Source: Pseudomonas capeferrum (GTDB taxonomy: Bacteria > Pseudomonadota > Gammaproteobacteria > Pseudomonadales > Pseudomonadaceae). Taken from it: DNA of 64,000 bases. The notes under the pieces are model-generated. The model did no database searches and was not told where the DNA came from. It worked only from the letters and a program-made list of their open reading frames with translations. How positions within the stretch are numbered: the first letter of the stretch is position 1; each line of letters starts with the position of its first letter. Where the stretch lies: contig NZ_JAAMQM010000012.1 in NCBI RefSeq assembly GCF_013523055.1, forward strand, positions 62,001 to 126,000. The letters run 5' to 3'. Shown here in pieces: positions 47,169-56,215 of the stretch. A program made the position numbers and the translations under genes.

Positions 47169-49128
47169 CGCGACCGATACCGTGCTTGCGCAGTTTTCGA
47201 TACAAGGTATTGCGGCTGATCCCCAAGTGGCTGGCGACGTGGGTCATGTGCCAGCATTTCTCTTCGAGCACAGCGAGCAAGGCGCTACGTTCGGCGCTGT
47301 CCAAAGGTCGCCGCTGCGAACGGACCGAGGGCATCACCCACGTCGGCGGAGCTGCGGTACTCATCGCTGCAGCGGTGTCGCGCGATGCGGTCTCTGCGCC
47401 ACCTTCACGCCTTATCATCGCTGGCAGATCGCGCATTTCTATACGACCGCTGTCGCACAGCGCCACCAGCGTGCGCAGGACATTGCGCAGCTGGCGCACG
47501 TTGCCGGGCCAGGCAAATGCCAGCAGTCGGACGCGCGCCGAGGTCTCGATCTTCACGACCTGCCCCTGCGCTGCCTCATGCAACAGGTGATCGAGCAGTT
47601 GCGACCTGTCACTGCGCTCGCGCACCGCGGGCAAGGCGACCTCCAGGCCATTGAGCCGGTAATAGAGGTCCTCGCGGAAGCTGCCCTGCTCGACGCGCTC
47701 CAGCAGATCGCGGTGCGTGGCACTGATGATGCGCACATCCACCCTCTGCGGTTCGCCTCCGATGGGTACTACCTGACGCTCTTCCAGCACCCGTAGCAAC
47801 CGAGTCTGCAACACCAGTGGCATGTCCCCGATCTCATCGAGCAACAAGGTGCCGCCATCGGCCTGGAGCAGCTTGCCGCGCATGCCTTCCTTGCGGGCGC
47901 CCGTGAAGCTGCCGCCGCGATAGCCGAACAGTTCGCTTTCGATGAGGCTTTCAGGGATCGACGCACAGTTGATCGCCACGAACGGTTTATGTCGGCGCAG
48001 GCTTGCCTGGTGCACGGCCAGGGCGAATGCCTCCTTGCCACAACCGGTCTCGCCCCTGAGCAACAGTGGCACGTCGCGCTCGAAGACCCGCACGGCGCGA
48101 CGGAAGTCATCCTGTAATGCAGGATCGAGCATGCACAGGCCGGGTGTCGTCTCCACCCGCTGGTCACGCAGAGTCGCGGGTCCTGGCCATACCCGCTGAC
48201 GCGCCTGGCCTCGCAGGCTGGCGAAGACCTGACGGCCATCCCGGATACGCAACGGCCAGACCGCGCTACCTTGAGGCGTCGCGCGACCGAACAGTTCGTC
48301 ATGGCCGCAGTTGAAGAACATGTCCATCGGCTTGCCAAGCAAGCCCTCGCGGATAACCCCCAGCAGGTTGAGCGCGCTCTGGTTGACCGCGCTGATCCGA
48401 CCTTCGCCATCGAACGCCAGCAGACCCTCGCTGAACAGGCCCACGGACTCGGCCTGCAAGTGGAAGCGCAGCAACCACTGATGTTCGAAATGGCGGAGGA
48501 AATAACAGCTCTCGATCATCTTTGCCGAGAGGTTGACCAGCGCCATGGTGTGGAATTGGCTTTGGCGCGAGACATCTACCCGCGCCGATGACACGTCGAG
48601 AACGGCCAGGAGCTCGCCCTGAGGGTCGAACACCGGGCTGGCCGAGCAGGTCAGGCCGGTGTGGCGGCCACGAAAATGCTCATCCTGATGAATCGTGAGG
48701 GCCTGGCGCTCGACCAGGCAAGTGCCGATGCCATTGGTCCCTTCGCGGGCCTCGCTCCAGTCCGCTCCCAGCCACAGGCCGGCGCGCTCGAAGGTGCGAC
48801 GCTCGGTGGGTGCCGTCAAACAATCGAGGATCACCCCGCGGGCATCGGTCAGCAATACCGCATGGCCCGCGCCGCTCAACTGTTGGTGCAGGCTGTGCAT
48901 TTCAGGGCCGGCGATCTGCAAGACCTGCCGCAGCCGCTCACGGCTTTCCAGCAAGCGCCCGTGTTCGAGGACTACCGGCGCGTCGCCATGCAAGGGATCG
49001 AGGTGATGATCCTCCAGGCAACGCAACCAGGAGCGGGCGATGGACGGGTCGCAGCCTGGCCCGTCGGCCTGACCTTGGGTAACGGTAAAGACCTGCCGGG
49101 CATGGCGGCGGAGGTGATTGTTCTGCAT
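47161..49128 (-). CDS. Sigma54-dependent transcriptional activator, AcoR type
   Basis: A 655-residue enhancer-binding protein. Domains in order: N-terminal sensory region with GAF (about 70-200, REGTNGIGTCLVERQALTIHQDEHF) and a PAS-like segment (about 230-300), the AAA+ domain (about 335-565), and a Fis-type HTH (ERSALLAVLEEKCWHMTHVASHLGISRNTLYRKLRKHGI). Walker A is GETGCGKE and Walker B GGTLLLDEIGDM. The sigma54-contact loop reads GSFTGA rather than GAFTGA. It diverges from the aldehyde dehydrogenase gene, which has a sigma54 promoter and paired upstream sites, so that gene is its likely target. The start MQNNHLRRHARQV is by homology. Confidence 0.9.
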   Translation of the reverse strand: MQNNHLRRHARQVFTVTQGQADGPGCDPSIARSWLRCLEDHHLDPLHGDAPVVLEHGRLLESRERLRQVLQIAGPEMHSLHQQLSGAGHAVLLTDARGVILDCLTAPTERRTFERAGLWLGADWSEAREGTNGIGTCLVERQALTIHQDEHFRGRHTGLTCSASPVFDPQGELLAVLDVSSARVDVSRQSQFHTMALVNLSAKMIESCYFLRHFEHQWLLRFHLQAESVGLFSEGLLAFDGEGRISAVNQSALNLLGVIREGLLGKPMDMFFNCGHDELFGRATPQGSAVWPLRIRDGRQVFASLRGQARQRVWPGPATLRDQRVETTPGLCMLDPALQDDFRRAVRVFERDVPLLLRGETGCGKEAFALAVHQASLRRHKPFVAINCASIPESLIESELFGYRGGSFTGARKEGMRGKLLQADGGTLLLDEIGDMPLVLQTRLLRVLEERQVVPIGGEPQRVDVRIISATHRDLLERVEQGSFREDLYYRLNGLEVALPAVRERSDRSQLLDHLLHEAAQGQVVKIETSARVRLLAFAWPGNVRQLRNVLRTLVALCDSGRIEMRDLPAMIRREGGAETASRDTAAAMSTAAPPTWVMPSVRSQRRPLDSAERSALLAVLEEKCWHMTHVASHLGISRNTLYRKLRKHGIGRAR

Positions 49129-49216
49129 TTCTTGTTGTGCTCCGCAGACGAGAGTACGTCCAGCATCCCCCACCCTTGGCGGCTTTGCAATGAATCGCAA
49201 CGTCCAAGCCAAGCTG

Positions 49217-49267
49217 TGTGTCGGAAAAGGCACAAAGTGTCATCGGGGCTGTGCCACGGTTGTCACA
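49217..49267 (+). promoter_or_regulatory. Two tandem candidate activator sites for the aldehyde dehydrogenase gene
   Basis: Site 1 (49217-49234) TGTGTCGGAAAAGGCACA and site 2 (49250-49267) TGTGCCACGGTTGTCACA share the layout TGTG-x10-CACA over 18 bp. Site 2 is symmetric at 6 of 7 positions per half (TGTGCCA/TGTCACA). Their centres are 33 bp apart, about three helical turns, and lie 60-115 bp upstream of the sigma54 promoter, the usual place for enhancer-binding proteins. Confidence 0.6.
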
Positions 49268-49330
49268 AGCGCTTGCCGCCGTACCCGCGCAGGCCATGCA
49301 AGTCATTGATTCGCCTAGACCCCAAAGCAG

Positions 49331-49346
49331 TGGCCCGAGGATTGCT
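49331..49346 (+). promoter_or_regulatory. Sigma54 promoter of the aldehyde dehydrogenase gene
   Basis: TGGCCCGAGGATTGCT matches the sigma54 consensus TGGCACGRNNNTTGCW at every defined position but one (C for A at position 5), with the GG and GC elements at exact spacing. The predicted start is about 12 bases downstream, within the 5' leader, and the gene's ATG is at 49394. Confidence 0.85.
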
Positions 49347-49393
49347 CTACGCTTTTATCCTCCCCGATAAACATAACAGCCAGGAGACACATC

Positions 49394-50914
49394 ATGCGTT
49401 ACGCACATCCCGGTACCGAAGGCGCGAAGGTTTCCTTCAAGACCCGTTACGGCAACTATATCGGTGGTGAGTTCGTGCCTCCGGTGAAGGAACAGTATTT
49501 CACCAACACCTCGCCAGTGGATGGCCAACCCATCGCCGAATTCCCCCGCTCCACCGCCGAAGACATCGACAAGGCCCTCGACGCCGCCCATGCCGCGGCC
49601 GATGCCTGGGGCCGTACCTCGGTACAAGATCGCTCCAACGTTCTGCTGAGAATCGCCGACCGCATCGAGCAGAATCTCGAAGTCCTGGCCATCACCGAGA
49701 CCTGGGACAACGGCAAGCCGATTCGCGAGACCCTCAACGCCGACATTCCCCTCGCCGTCGATCATTTCCGCTACTTCGCCGGTTGCATCCGCGCCCAGGA
49801 AGGCGGCGCCGCCGAGATCAACGAAACCACCGTGGCCTACCACATCCACGAGCCGCTGGGCGTGGTCGGCCAGATCATTCCGTGGAACTTCCCTCTGCTG
49901 ATGGCCGCCTGGAAACTGGCTCCGGCACTGGCGGCGGGCAACTGCGTGGTACTCAAGCCAGCCGAGCAGACGCCGCTGGGCATCAGCGTCCTGATGGAGC
50001 TGATCGGCGACCTGCTGCCGCCTGGCGTGCTCAACGTGGTGCAAGGCTACGGCCGCGAGGCCGGCGAGGCGCTGGCCACCAGCAAGCGCATCGCCAAGAT
50101 CGCCTTTACCGGCTCGACGCCGGTCGGCTCGCACATCATGAAATGCGCCGCCGAGAACATCATCCCCTCCACCGTCGAACTGGGCGGCAAGTCGCCGAAC
50201 ATCTACTTCGAAGACATCATGCAGGCCGAACCGACCTTCATCGAAAAAGCCGCCGAGGGCCTGGTGCTGGCGTTCTTCAACCAGGGCGAAGTCTGCACCT
50301 GCCCATCGCGGGCGCTGGTGCAGGAGTCCATCTACCCGCAATTCATGGAAGCGGTGATGAAGAAGGTCGAGCAGATCAAGCGCGGCGACCCGCTGGACAC
50401 CGACACCATGGTCGGCGCGCAGGCCTCGCAGCAGCAGTTCGACAAGATCCTCTCCTACCTGGACATCGCCAAGCAAGAAGGCGCCGAAGTACTGCACGGC
50501 GGCGAGGTGCAGAAACTCGAAGGCAGCCTGGCCACGGGTTACTACATCCAGCCGACCCTGCTCAAGGGCAACAACAAGATGCGGGTCTTCCAGGAAGAAA
50601 TCTTCGGCCCGGTGGTCAGCGTCACCACGTTCAAGGACGAAGCCGAAGCCCTGGCCATCGCCAACGACACCGAGTTCGGCCTCGGCGCCGGTGTCTGGAC
50701 CCGCGACATCAACCGCGCTTACCGCATGGGCCGCGGCATCAAGGCTGGCCGTGTCTGGACCAACTGCTACCACCTGTATCCGGCCCACGCCGCGTTCGGT
50801 GGCTACAAGAAGTCCGGCGTCGGCCGCGAAACCCACAAGATGATGCTTGACCATTACCAGCAGACCAAGAACCTGCTGGTGAGCTACGACATCAACCCGC
50901 TGGGCTTCTTCTAA
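49394..50914 (+). CDS. NAD-dependent acetaldehyde/aldehyde dehydrogenase
   Basis: A 506-residue class 3-type aldehyde dehydrogenase, close to AldB/ExaC/AcoD. The signature segments are [61 protein letters not shown] (general base Glu) and [13 protein letters not shown] with the catalytic Cys. It is the first gene of a run with the ethanolamine permease and eutBC, so its likely substrate is the acetaldehyde released by the ammonia-lyase, oxidised to acetate. CAGGAGACACATC gives the Shine-Dalgarno. Control by sigma54 and the divergent AcoR-type activator is inferred from the promoter. Confidence 0.92.
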   Translation: MRYAHPGTEGAKVSFKTRYGNYIGGEFVPPVKEQYFTNTSPVDGQPIAEFPRSTAEDIDKALDAAHAAADAWGRTSVQDRSNVLLRIADRIEQNLEVLAITETWDNGKPIRETLNADIPLAVDHFRYFAGCIRAQEGGAAEINETTVAYHIHEPLGVVGQIIPWNFPLLMAAWKLAPALAAGNCVVLKPAEQTPLGISVLMELIGDLLPPGVLNVVQGYGREAGEALATSKRIAKIAFTGSTPVGSHIMKCAAENIIPSTVELGGKSPNIYFEDIMQAEPTFIEKAAEGLVLAFFNQGEVCTCPSRALVQESIYPQFMEAVMKKVEQIKRGDPLDTDTMVGAQASQQQFDKILSYLDIAKQEGAEVLHGGEVQKLEGSLATGYYIQPTLLKGNNKMRVFQEEIFGPVVSVTTFKDEAEALAIANDTEFGLGAGVWTRDINRAYRMGRGIKAGRVWTNCYHLYPAHAAFGGYKKSGVGRETHKMMLDHYQQTKNLLVSYDINPLGFF

Positions 50915-50924
50915 GCCGTGGAGC

Positions 50925-50952
50925 AGAGCGGTTCGGTCCCACGAACCGCTCT
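50925..50952 (+). terminator. Hairpin between aldehyde dehydrogenase and the permease gene
   Basis: AGAGCGGTTCG-GTCCCA-CGAACCGCTCT is an 11-bp perfect stem ten bases after the dehydrogenase stop. It is followed by GGCTCGCTTTCTGC, only a short T-run, which suggests partial read-through so that the dehydrogenase would be made in excess of the downstream genes. Confidence 0.55.
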
Positions 50953-51025
50953 GGCTCGCTTTCTGCAAGACGATCACCACAGGCCGGTGTCCTCGCCGGT
51001 GAAAACGAAAAGAACAGGTGAACCT

Positions 51026-52474
51026 ATGCCAAGCGATCATCCCGGCAACGCGCCGGCAGGCTCTTCCGTAGATTTCGAAAAGGTCGGCTCGGAGTACTTC
51101 CAACAACGCGAACTGAAAAAAGGCGCAGCAGGGTGGGTACTGCTGGTCGGTCTGGGCGTGGCCTACGTGATTTCCGGCGATTACGCCGGCTGGAACTTCG
51201 GCCTGGCGCAAGGCGGCTGGGGCGGGATGTTCCTGGCTACCCTGCTGATGGCCACCATGTACCTGTGCATGTGCTTCTCACTGGCCGAGCTGTCCTCGAT
51301 GATCCCCACCGCGGGCGGTGGCTATGGCTTTGCCCGTAGCGCGTTCGGGCCTTGGGGCGGTTTCCTCACCGGTACCGCAATCCTCATCGAGTACGCCATC
51401 GCGCCCGCGGCCATCGCCGTGTTCATCGGTGCCTATTGCGAGTCGCTGTTCGGCATCGGCGGTTGGGTGATCTACCTGGCGTTCTACATCGTGTTCATCG
51501 GCATTCACATCTTCGGCGTCGGCGAAGCGCTCAAGCTGATGTTCATCATCACCGCCGTGGCGGCCATTGCCCTAGGTGTGTTTCTGGTAGCCATGGTGCC
51601 CCATTTTGATGCTAACAACCTCTTCGACATCGCCCAGACCGATGCCGCAGGCGCCAGCCGTTTCCTGCCGTTCGGTTATGTCGGCGTATGGGCGGCGATT
51701 CCCTATGCCATCTGGTTCTTCCTCGCCGTCGAAGGTGTGCCGCTGGCTGCCGAAGAAACCAAGAACCCGCGTCGCGACCTGCCGCGCGGCCTGATCGGTG
51801 CCATGCTGGTGCTGCTCAGCTTCGCCCTGCTGATCCTGGTGATCGGCCCGGGCGGCGCGGGCTCCGAAGCCCTCAAGGCGTCCGGCAATCCCCTGGTCGA
51901 GGCCTTGGCCAAGGCCTACGGTGGCTCGACCTGGATGGGCAGCTTCGTCAACCTGGTGGGTCTGGCGGGGCTGATCGCCAGCTTCTTCTCGATCATCTAC
52001 GCCTACTCTCGGCAGATCTTCGCCTTGTCGCGCGCGGGCTACCTGCCGCGCAAGCTGTCCGAGACCAACAAGAGCAAGGCGCCGGTGCTGGCCCTGATCA
52101 TCCCGGGCGTGATCGGCTTCGTCCTGTCGCTGACCGGCCAGGGCGACCTGCTGATCCTTGTCGCGGTATTCGGAGCTACCCTGTCCTATGTACTGATGAT
52201 GGCCGCGCACATCACCCTGCGCATCCGCCGTCCGAAGATGGAACGCCCTTACCGTACGCCAGGCGGCATCCTCACCTCCGGCATCGCCTTGGTGCTCGCG
52301 TGCATCGCGGTGGTCGCAGGCTTCCTGGTCGATCCACGAGTGGTGATCGGTGCGGCCGTGATCTATGCGGTATTCGTTGCCTACTTTGCGTTCTACAGTC
52401 GGCACCATCTGGTCGCGGGGACACCTGAAGAGGAGTTCGCCGCGATCCAGAAGGCCGAAGAAGCGCTGCATTGA
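51026..52474 (+). CDS. eat: Ethanolamine permease (APC superfamily)
   Basis: A 482-residue membrane transporter with about twelve helices, in the amino acid/polyamine/organocation superfamily. GWVLLVGLGVAYVISGDYAGWNFGLAQGGWGGMFLATLLMATMYLCMCFSLAELSSMIPTAGGGYGFARSAFGPWGGF is the Eat-type N-terminus (YVISGDYAGWNFG). The context, with eutB 49 bp downstream and an aldehyde dehydrogenase upstream, supports ethanolamine as substrate. AGGTGA precedes the ATG; the frame's upstream extension falls in the hairpin region and is rejected. Confidence 0.9.
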   Translation: MPSDHPGNAPAGSSVDFEKVGSEYFQQRELKKGAAGWVLLVGLGVAYVISGDYAGWNFGLAQGGWGGMFLATLLMATMYLCMCFSLAELSSMIPTAGGGYGFARSAFGPWGGFLTGTAILIEYAIAPAAIAVFIGAYCESLFGIGGWVIYLAFYIVFIGIHIFGVGEALKLMFIITAVAAIALGVFLVAMVPHFDANNLFDIAQTDAAGASRFLPFGYVGVWAAIPYAIWFFLAVEGVPLAAEETKNPRRDLPRGLIGAMLVLLSFALLILVIGPGGAGSEALKASGNPLVEALAKAYGGSTWMGSFVNLVGLAGLIASFFSIIYAYSRQIFALSRAGYLPRKLSETNKSKAPVLALIIPGVIGFVLSLTGQGDLLILVAVFGATLSYVLMMAAHITLRIRRPKMERPYRTPGGILTSGIALVLACIAVVAGFLVDPRVVIGAAVIYAVFVAYFAFYSRHHLVAGTPEEEFAAIQKAEEALH

Positions 52475-52484
52475 TCGCTGACCT

Positions 52485-52509
52485 GCGCCGCGGATCACAC
52501 CCGCGGCGC
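52485..52509 (+). promoter_or_regulatory. Hairpin between the permease gene and eutB
   Basis: GCGCCGCGG-ATCACAC-CCGCGGCGC is a 9-bp stem in the 49-bp spacer. The eutB Shine-Dalgarno (GGAG) begins a few bases after it and no T-run follows, so it is more likely an mRNA-stability element than a terminator. Confidence 0.45.
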
Positions 52510-52523
52510 TCTGGAGAATCCGT

Positions 52524-53918
52524 ATGGCAAGTTTCGTACACACGGTAGGCAATCAGGTCTACCGCTTCGACAGCCTCAAGGAGGTCATGGCCAAGGCCAG
52601 CCCGGCGCGTTCCGGGGACTTCCTCGCCGGCGTGGCGGCCAGCAGCGACGGCGAGCGGGTCGCCGCGCAGATGGCCCTGGCCGACATCCCGCTCAGCCAC
52701 TTTCTCAGTGAAGCCTTGATTCCGTACGAGGAAGACGAGGTGACTCGGCTGATCATCGACAGCCATGATGCCCAGGCCTTCGCGCCAGTCGGCCACCTGA
52801 CGGTCGGCGGCTTGCGCGACTGGCTTCTGGGCGACGAAGCCGACGAACACAGCCTGCGCGCCCTGGCACCGGGGCTCACACCGGAGATGGCGGCGGCCGT
52901 CTCGAAGATCATGCGTGTCCAGGACCTGGTCCTGGTGGCGCAGAAGATCCGCGTGATCACGCGCTTTCGCGGCACCATGGGCCTGCGCGGTCGCCTGTCG
53001 ACCCGCCTGCAGCCCAACCATCCCACCGACGAGCCCGCGGGGATCGCCGCCAGCATTCTCGACGGCCTGCTGCTCGGCAACGGCGATGCCATGATCGGCA
53101 TCAACCCGGCCACCGACAGCACCTCGTCGATCTGCGAGCTGTTGAAGATGCTCGACGCGATCATCCAGCGCTACGAGATCCCCACCCAGGCTTGCGTGCT
53201 GACCCACGTCACCACCTCCATCGAGGCGATCAACCGAGGCGTGCCGCTGGACCTGGTGTTCCAGTCGATCGCCGGGACCGAGGCGGCCAACGCGGGGTTC
53301 GGCATCAACCTCGAGGTGCTGCGCGAAGGCTACGAAGCCGGCCTGAGCCTCAACCGTGGCACTCTGGGGCAGAATCTGATGTATTTCGAGACCGGTCAGG
53401 GCAGCGCGCTGTCCGCCGATGCCCACCACGGCGTCGACCAGCAGACCTGCGAAAGCCGCGCCTATGCCGTGGCCCGCCATTTCAAGCCGTTCCTGGTCAA
53501 CACCGTGGTCGGCTTCATCGGCCCCGAATACCTCTACAACGGCAAGCAGATCATCCGTGCCGGGCTTGAGGACCATTTCTGCGGCAAGCTGCTCGGTGTC
53601 CCCATGGGCTGCGATATCTGCTACACCAACCACGCGGAGGCCGATCAGGACGACATGGACACTCTGTTGACCCTGCTGGGCGTGGCCGGCATCAACTTCA
53701 TCATGGGCATCCCCGGCTCGGACGACATCATGCTCAACTACCAGACCACGTCGTTCCATGATGCGCTGTATGCGCGCCAGACCCTTGGCCTCAAGCCTGG
53801 GCCCGAGTTCGAGGCCTGGCTGGCGCGCACCGGGATCTTCACCCAGGCGGATGGTCGCGTACGCTTCGGTGACAACCTGCCGCCGGCATTTCGTCAGGCC
53901 TTGGCGCAACTGGCGTAG
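52524..53918 (+). CDS. eutB: Ethanolamine ammonia-lyase large (heavy) subunit
   Basis: Catalytic subunit of the adenosylcobalamin-dependent enzyme that splits ethanolamine into acetaldehyde and ammonia. The 464 residues include the TIM-barrel segments FRGTMGLRGRLSTRLQPNHPTDEPAGIAASILDGLLLGNGDAMIGINPATDS, FETGQGSALSADAHHGVDQQTCESRAYAVARHF and GVAGINFIMGIPGSDDIMLNYQTTSFHD, all characteristic of EutB. GGAG precedes the ATG. eutC follows after 9 bp. Confidence 0.96.
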   Translation: MASFVHTVGNQVYRFDSLKEVMAKASPARSGDFLAGVAASSDGERVAAQMALADIPLSHFLSEALIPYEEDEVTRLIIDSHDAQAFAPVGHLTVGGLRDWLLGDEADEHSLRALAPGLTPEMAAAVSKIMRVQDLVLVAQKIRVITRFRGTMGLRGRLSTRLQPNHPTDEPAGIAASILDGLLLGNGDAMIGINPATDSTSSICELLKMLDAIIQRYEIPTQACVLTHVTTSIEAINRGVPLDLVFQSIAGTEAANAGFGINLEVLREGYEAGLSLNRGTLGQNLMYFETGQGSALSADAHHGVDQQTCESRAYAVARHFKPFLVNTVVGFIGPEYLYNGKQIIRAGLEDHFCGKLLGVPMGCDICYTNHAEADQDDMDTLLTLLGVAGINFIMGIPGSDDIMLNYQTTSFHDALYARQTLGLKPGPEFEAWLARTGIFTQADGRVRFGDNLPPAFRQALAQLA

Positions 53919-53927
53919 GAGAATTCC

Positions 53928-54746
53928 ATGGACAATCGCACCCCGAGCACGGACAGCCCTTGGCTGGCCCTGCGCACCCTCACCCCGGCACGCATCGCCT
54001 TGGGGCGGGCCGGCACCAGCCTGCCGACCGGCGCGCAACTGGATTTCCAGTTCGCCCACGCCCAGGCTCGCGATGCCGTGCACCTGCCTTTCGACCATGC
54101 CGCCTTGAGCAGCGAACTGGCCGAGCGCAAGCGTGACAGCCTGCTGTTACGCAGCGCCGCCAGTGACCGCGACCAGTACCTGCAACGCCCCGACCTAGGC
54201 CGGCGGCTGCACGAAGAGTCTGCCCAGGCATTACGTGACCACGCCCAAGCCAATCCGGGTGGGATGGACGTGGCAATCGTCATCGCCGATGGGTTATCGG
54301 CACTCGCCGTTCATCGTCACGCGCTGCCATTCCTCGCTCGCCTTGAAGAGCAGTCGGCCAGCGATGGCTGGCGCTTCGCGCCTGTCGCGCTGGTGGAGCA
54401 GGGTCGGGTTGCCGTGGCCGACGAGATCGGTCAATTGCTCGGCGCACGCATGACGGTAATGCTGATCGGCGAACGTCCCGGGTTGAGCTCACCCGACAGC
54501 CTGGGGGTCTATTTCACCTATGGGCCTCGAGTCGGGCTTACCGATGCCTATCGCAACTGTATTTCCAACGTGCGCCTGGAAGGCTTGAGCTACGGCATGG
54601 CTGCCCATCGCTTGCTTTACCTGATGCGCGAGGCCTGTCGGCGGCAGCTGTCGGGGGTCAAGCTGAAGGATGAAGCTGGGATCCAGACACTCGAGGAGGA
54701 GGATTCGAACGGTAGAGGTGGGAACTTCCTACTTGGAGAGCGGTAA
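53928..54746 (+). CDS. eutC: Ethanolamine ammonia-lyase small (light) subunit
   Basis: B12-binding light subunit of ethanolamine ammonia-lyase. The 272 residues contain [60 protein letters not shown] and [57 protein letters not shown], the EutC signatures. No EutA reactivase, no shell genes and no eutR follow, so this is the compact pseudomonad pathway. TAGGAG provides the Shine-Dalgarno. Confidence 0.96.
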   Translation: MDNRTPSTDSPWLALRTLTPARIALGRAGTSLPTGAQLDFQFAHAQARDAVHLPFDHAALSSELAERKRDSLLLRSAASDRDQYLQRPDLGRRLHEESAQALRDHAQANPGGMDVAIVIADGLSALAVHRHALPFLARLEEQSASDGWRFAPVALVEQGRVAVADEIGQLLGARMTVMLIGERPGLSSPDSLGVYFTYGPRVGLTDAYRNCISNVRLEGLSYGMAAHRLLYLMREACRRQLSGVKLKDEAGIQTLEEEDSNGRGGNFLLGER

Positions 54747-54761
54747 AATCTGTAGTCATCG

Positions 54762-54818
54762 GCGGATCGCCTGTCCAGCCTGCACGGCAGCCTTCGGACG
54801 AAGCTGCTGGCGATCCGC
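54762..54818. promoter_or_regulatory. Long stem-loop between eutC and the GNAT gene
   Basis: Perfect 10-bp arms GCGGATCGCC (54762-54771) and GGCGATCCGC (54809-54818) enclose a second hairpin built from CCTTCG and CGAAG with flanking GCAG/CTGC. There is no T-run, so it is a stable mRNA structure of unknown purpose, perhaps a boundary after the eut operon. Confidence 0.5.
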
Positions 54819-54847
54819 TGCTTCCCCATGGACCCTGAGGGCCGCTC

Positions 54848-55306
54848 ATGCGCATTATCAAGGCAACCCTGGAACACCTCGACCTGCTGACCCCGCTGTT
54901 CGTCAAATACCGCGAATTCTATGGGCAACTGCCCTACCCCGACACCTCGCGCAGCTTTCTGGAGAAACGCCTCAAGCGAGACGAGTCGGTGATCTACCTG
55001 GCACTTCCCGACGATGACAACGGCAAGTTGCTGGGCTTCTGCCAGCTCTACCCGAGTTTCTCTTCGCTGTCACTCAAGCGGGTCTGGATCCTCAACGACA
55101 TCTACGTCGCCGAAGACTCGCGCCGCATGCTGGTGGCCGACAACCTGATGCGCCAGGCCAAGAAGATGGCCAAGCAAACCAATGCCGTGCGCTTGCGGGT
55201 GTCCACCAGCAGCAACAACGAGGTGGCCATGAAGACCTACGAATCCATGGGTTTCAAGGAAGATACCGAATTCAGGAACTACATCTTGCCGATCAATGGG
55301 GATTAA
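54848..55306 (+). CDS. GNAT family N-acetyltransferase
   Basis: A 152-residue acetyltransferase of the Gcn5 family. ESVIYLALPDDDNGKLLGFCQLYPSFSSLSLKRVWILNDIYVAEDSRRMLVADNLMRQAKKMAKQTNAVRLRVSTSSNNEVAMKTYESMGFKEDTEFRNY shows the acetyl-CoA motif A region (VAEDSRRMLVADNL replacing the usual R/QxxGxG/A) and the C-terminal TYESMGF motif. The degenerate pyrophosphate loop (SRRMLV) is worth noting. The acceptor is unknown. It is encoded alone after the eut genes. Confidence 0.82.
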   Translation: MRIIKATLEHLDLLTPLFVKYREFYGQLPYPDTSRSFLEKRLKRDESVIYLALPDDDNGKLLGFCQLYPSFSSLSLKRVWILNDIYVAEDSRRMLVADNLMRQAKKMAKQTNAVRLRVSTSSNNEVAMKTYESMGFKEDTEFRNYILPINGD

Positions 55307-55441
55307 GTAATACCGTCATTGAGGGGCTTTCCCTGCGCTCTGAATCACCCGCTTCATCCCTGACTGGCCCGTTCAGGGCCTTGCCCTGCCCCTTGGAAAT
55401 CCGCCGCTACAATCTCCGCGGGCACAATCCTGTCTTCGCCG

Positions 55442-55447
55442 TATAAT
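55442..55447 (+). promoter_or_regulatory. Candidate -10 box upstream of the DedA gene
   Basis: A perfect TATAAT lies 112 bp before the DedA start in an otherwise empty 253-bp spacer. The -35 region at 17 bp (CGGGCA) is poor, so the promoter may need an activator. Confidence 0.35.
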
Positions 55448-55559
55448 GCCCCTCTGCCATGTGTGATTTTTTACCCAACTGCGGTAATCATGCCTACGCC
55501 CTTGGCATCGTCCGTCATCGCGTGCCCGTTGCTGCGGGACAAGAACTCAGGTGCTGTAC

Positions 55560-56207
55560 ATGGATTTCAACCCGCTGGATCTCATCCTGCATCTCGATGC
55601 CTACCTCGACCTGCTGGTCAACAACTACGGCCCCTGGATCTACGCCATTCTCTTTACCGTGATCTTCTGTGAGACCGGCCTTGTGGTCATGCCCTTCCTG
55701 CCGGGTGATTCGTTGCTGTTCATCGCTGGCGCCGTGGCAGCCGGGGGTGGCATGGACCCAGTACTGCTCGGTGGCTTGCTGATGGCCGCGGCCATCCTTG
55801 GCGACAGCACCAACTATGTCATCGGCAGGACCGCGGGAGAGCGCCTGTTCAGCAATCCCAACTCGAAGATATTCCGCCGCGACTACTTGAAGCAGACGCA
55901 CGATTTCTACGAAAAGCATGGTGGCAAGACCGTCACGCTGGCGCGTTTCCTGCCGATCCTGCGGACCTTCGCGCCCTTCGTCGCCGGGATCGCGCACATG
56001 CATTACCCGCGCTTCCTGGGTTTCAGCGTGGCCGGTTCGGTGCTCTGGGTCGGTAGCCTGGTCACCTTGGGCTACTTCTTCGGCAATGTGCCCTTTATCA
56101 AGCAGCATCTGTCGCTGATGATCGTCGCGATCATCCTGATCTCGCTGGTGCCGATGATCATCGGCCTGGTTCGCGGTCGCATGGGCGGTCCGGCCAAGGC
56201 GCACTGA
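55560..56207 (+). CDS. DedA family membrane protein
   Basis: A 215-residue inner-membrane protein of the DedA/DUF1706-type flippase family: GPWIYAILFTVIFCETGLVVMPFLPGDSLLFIAGA (motif ETGLVVxPxLPGDSLLF), GDSTNYVIGRTAGERLF, FYEKHGGKTVTLARFLPILRTFAPFVAGIAHM and C-terminal basic tail. DedA proteins are implicated in recycling undecaprenyl phosphate and in membrane homeostasis. AGGTGC precedes the ATG at 55560; an upstream GTG adds three residues. mtfA starts 8 bp downstream. Confidence 0.9.
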   Translation: MDFNPLDLILHLDAYLDLLVNNYGPWIYAILFTVIFCETGLVVMPFLPGDSLLFIAGAVAAGGGMDPVLLGGLLMAAAILGDSTNYVIGRTAGERLFSNPNSKIFRRDYLKQTHDFYEKHGGKTVTLARFLPILRTFAPFVAGIAHMHYPRFLGFSVAGSVLWVGSLVTLGYFFGNVPFIKQHLSLMIVAIILISLVPMIIGLVRGRMGGPAKAH

Positions 56208-56215
56208 TCGCCGCC

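Noticed and set aside
45772..47796. A 674-codon plus-strand frame opposite mpl and the activator
   Set aside because: Antisense to two real genes, Gln/His/Arg-rich and without motifs.
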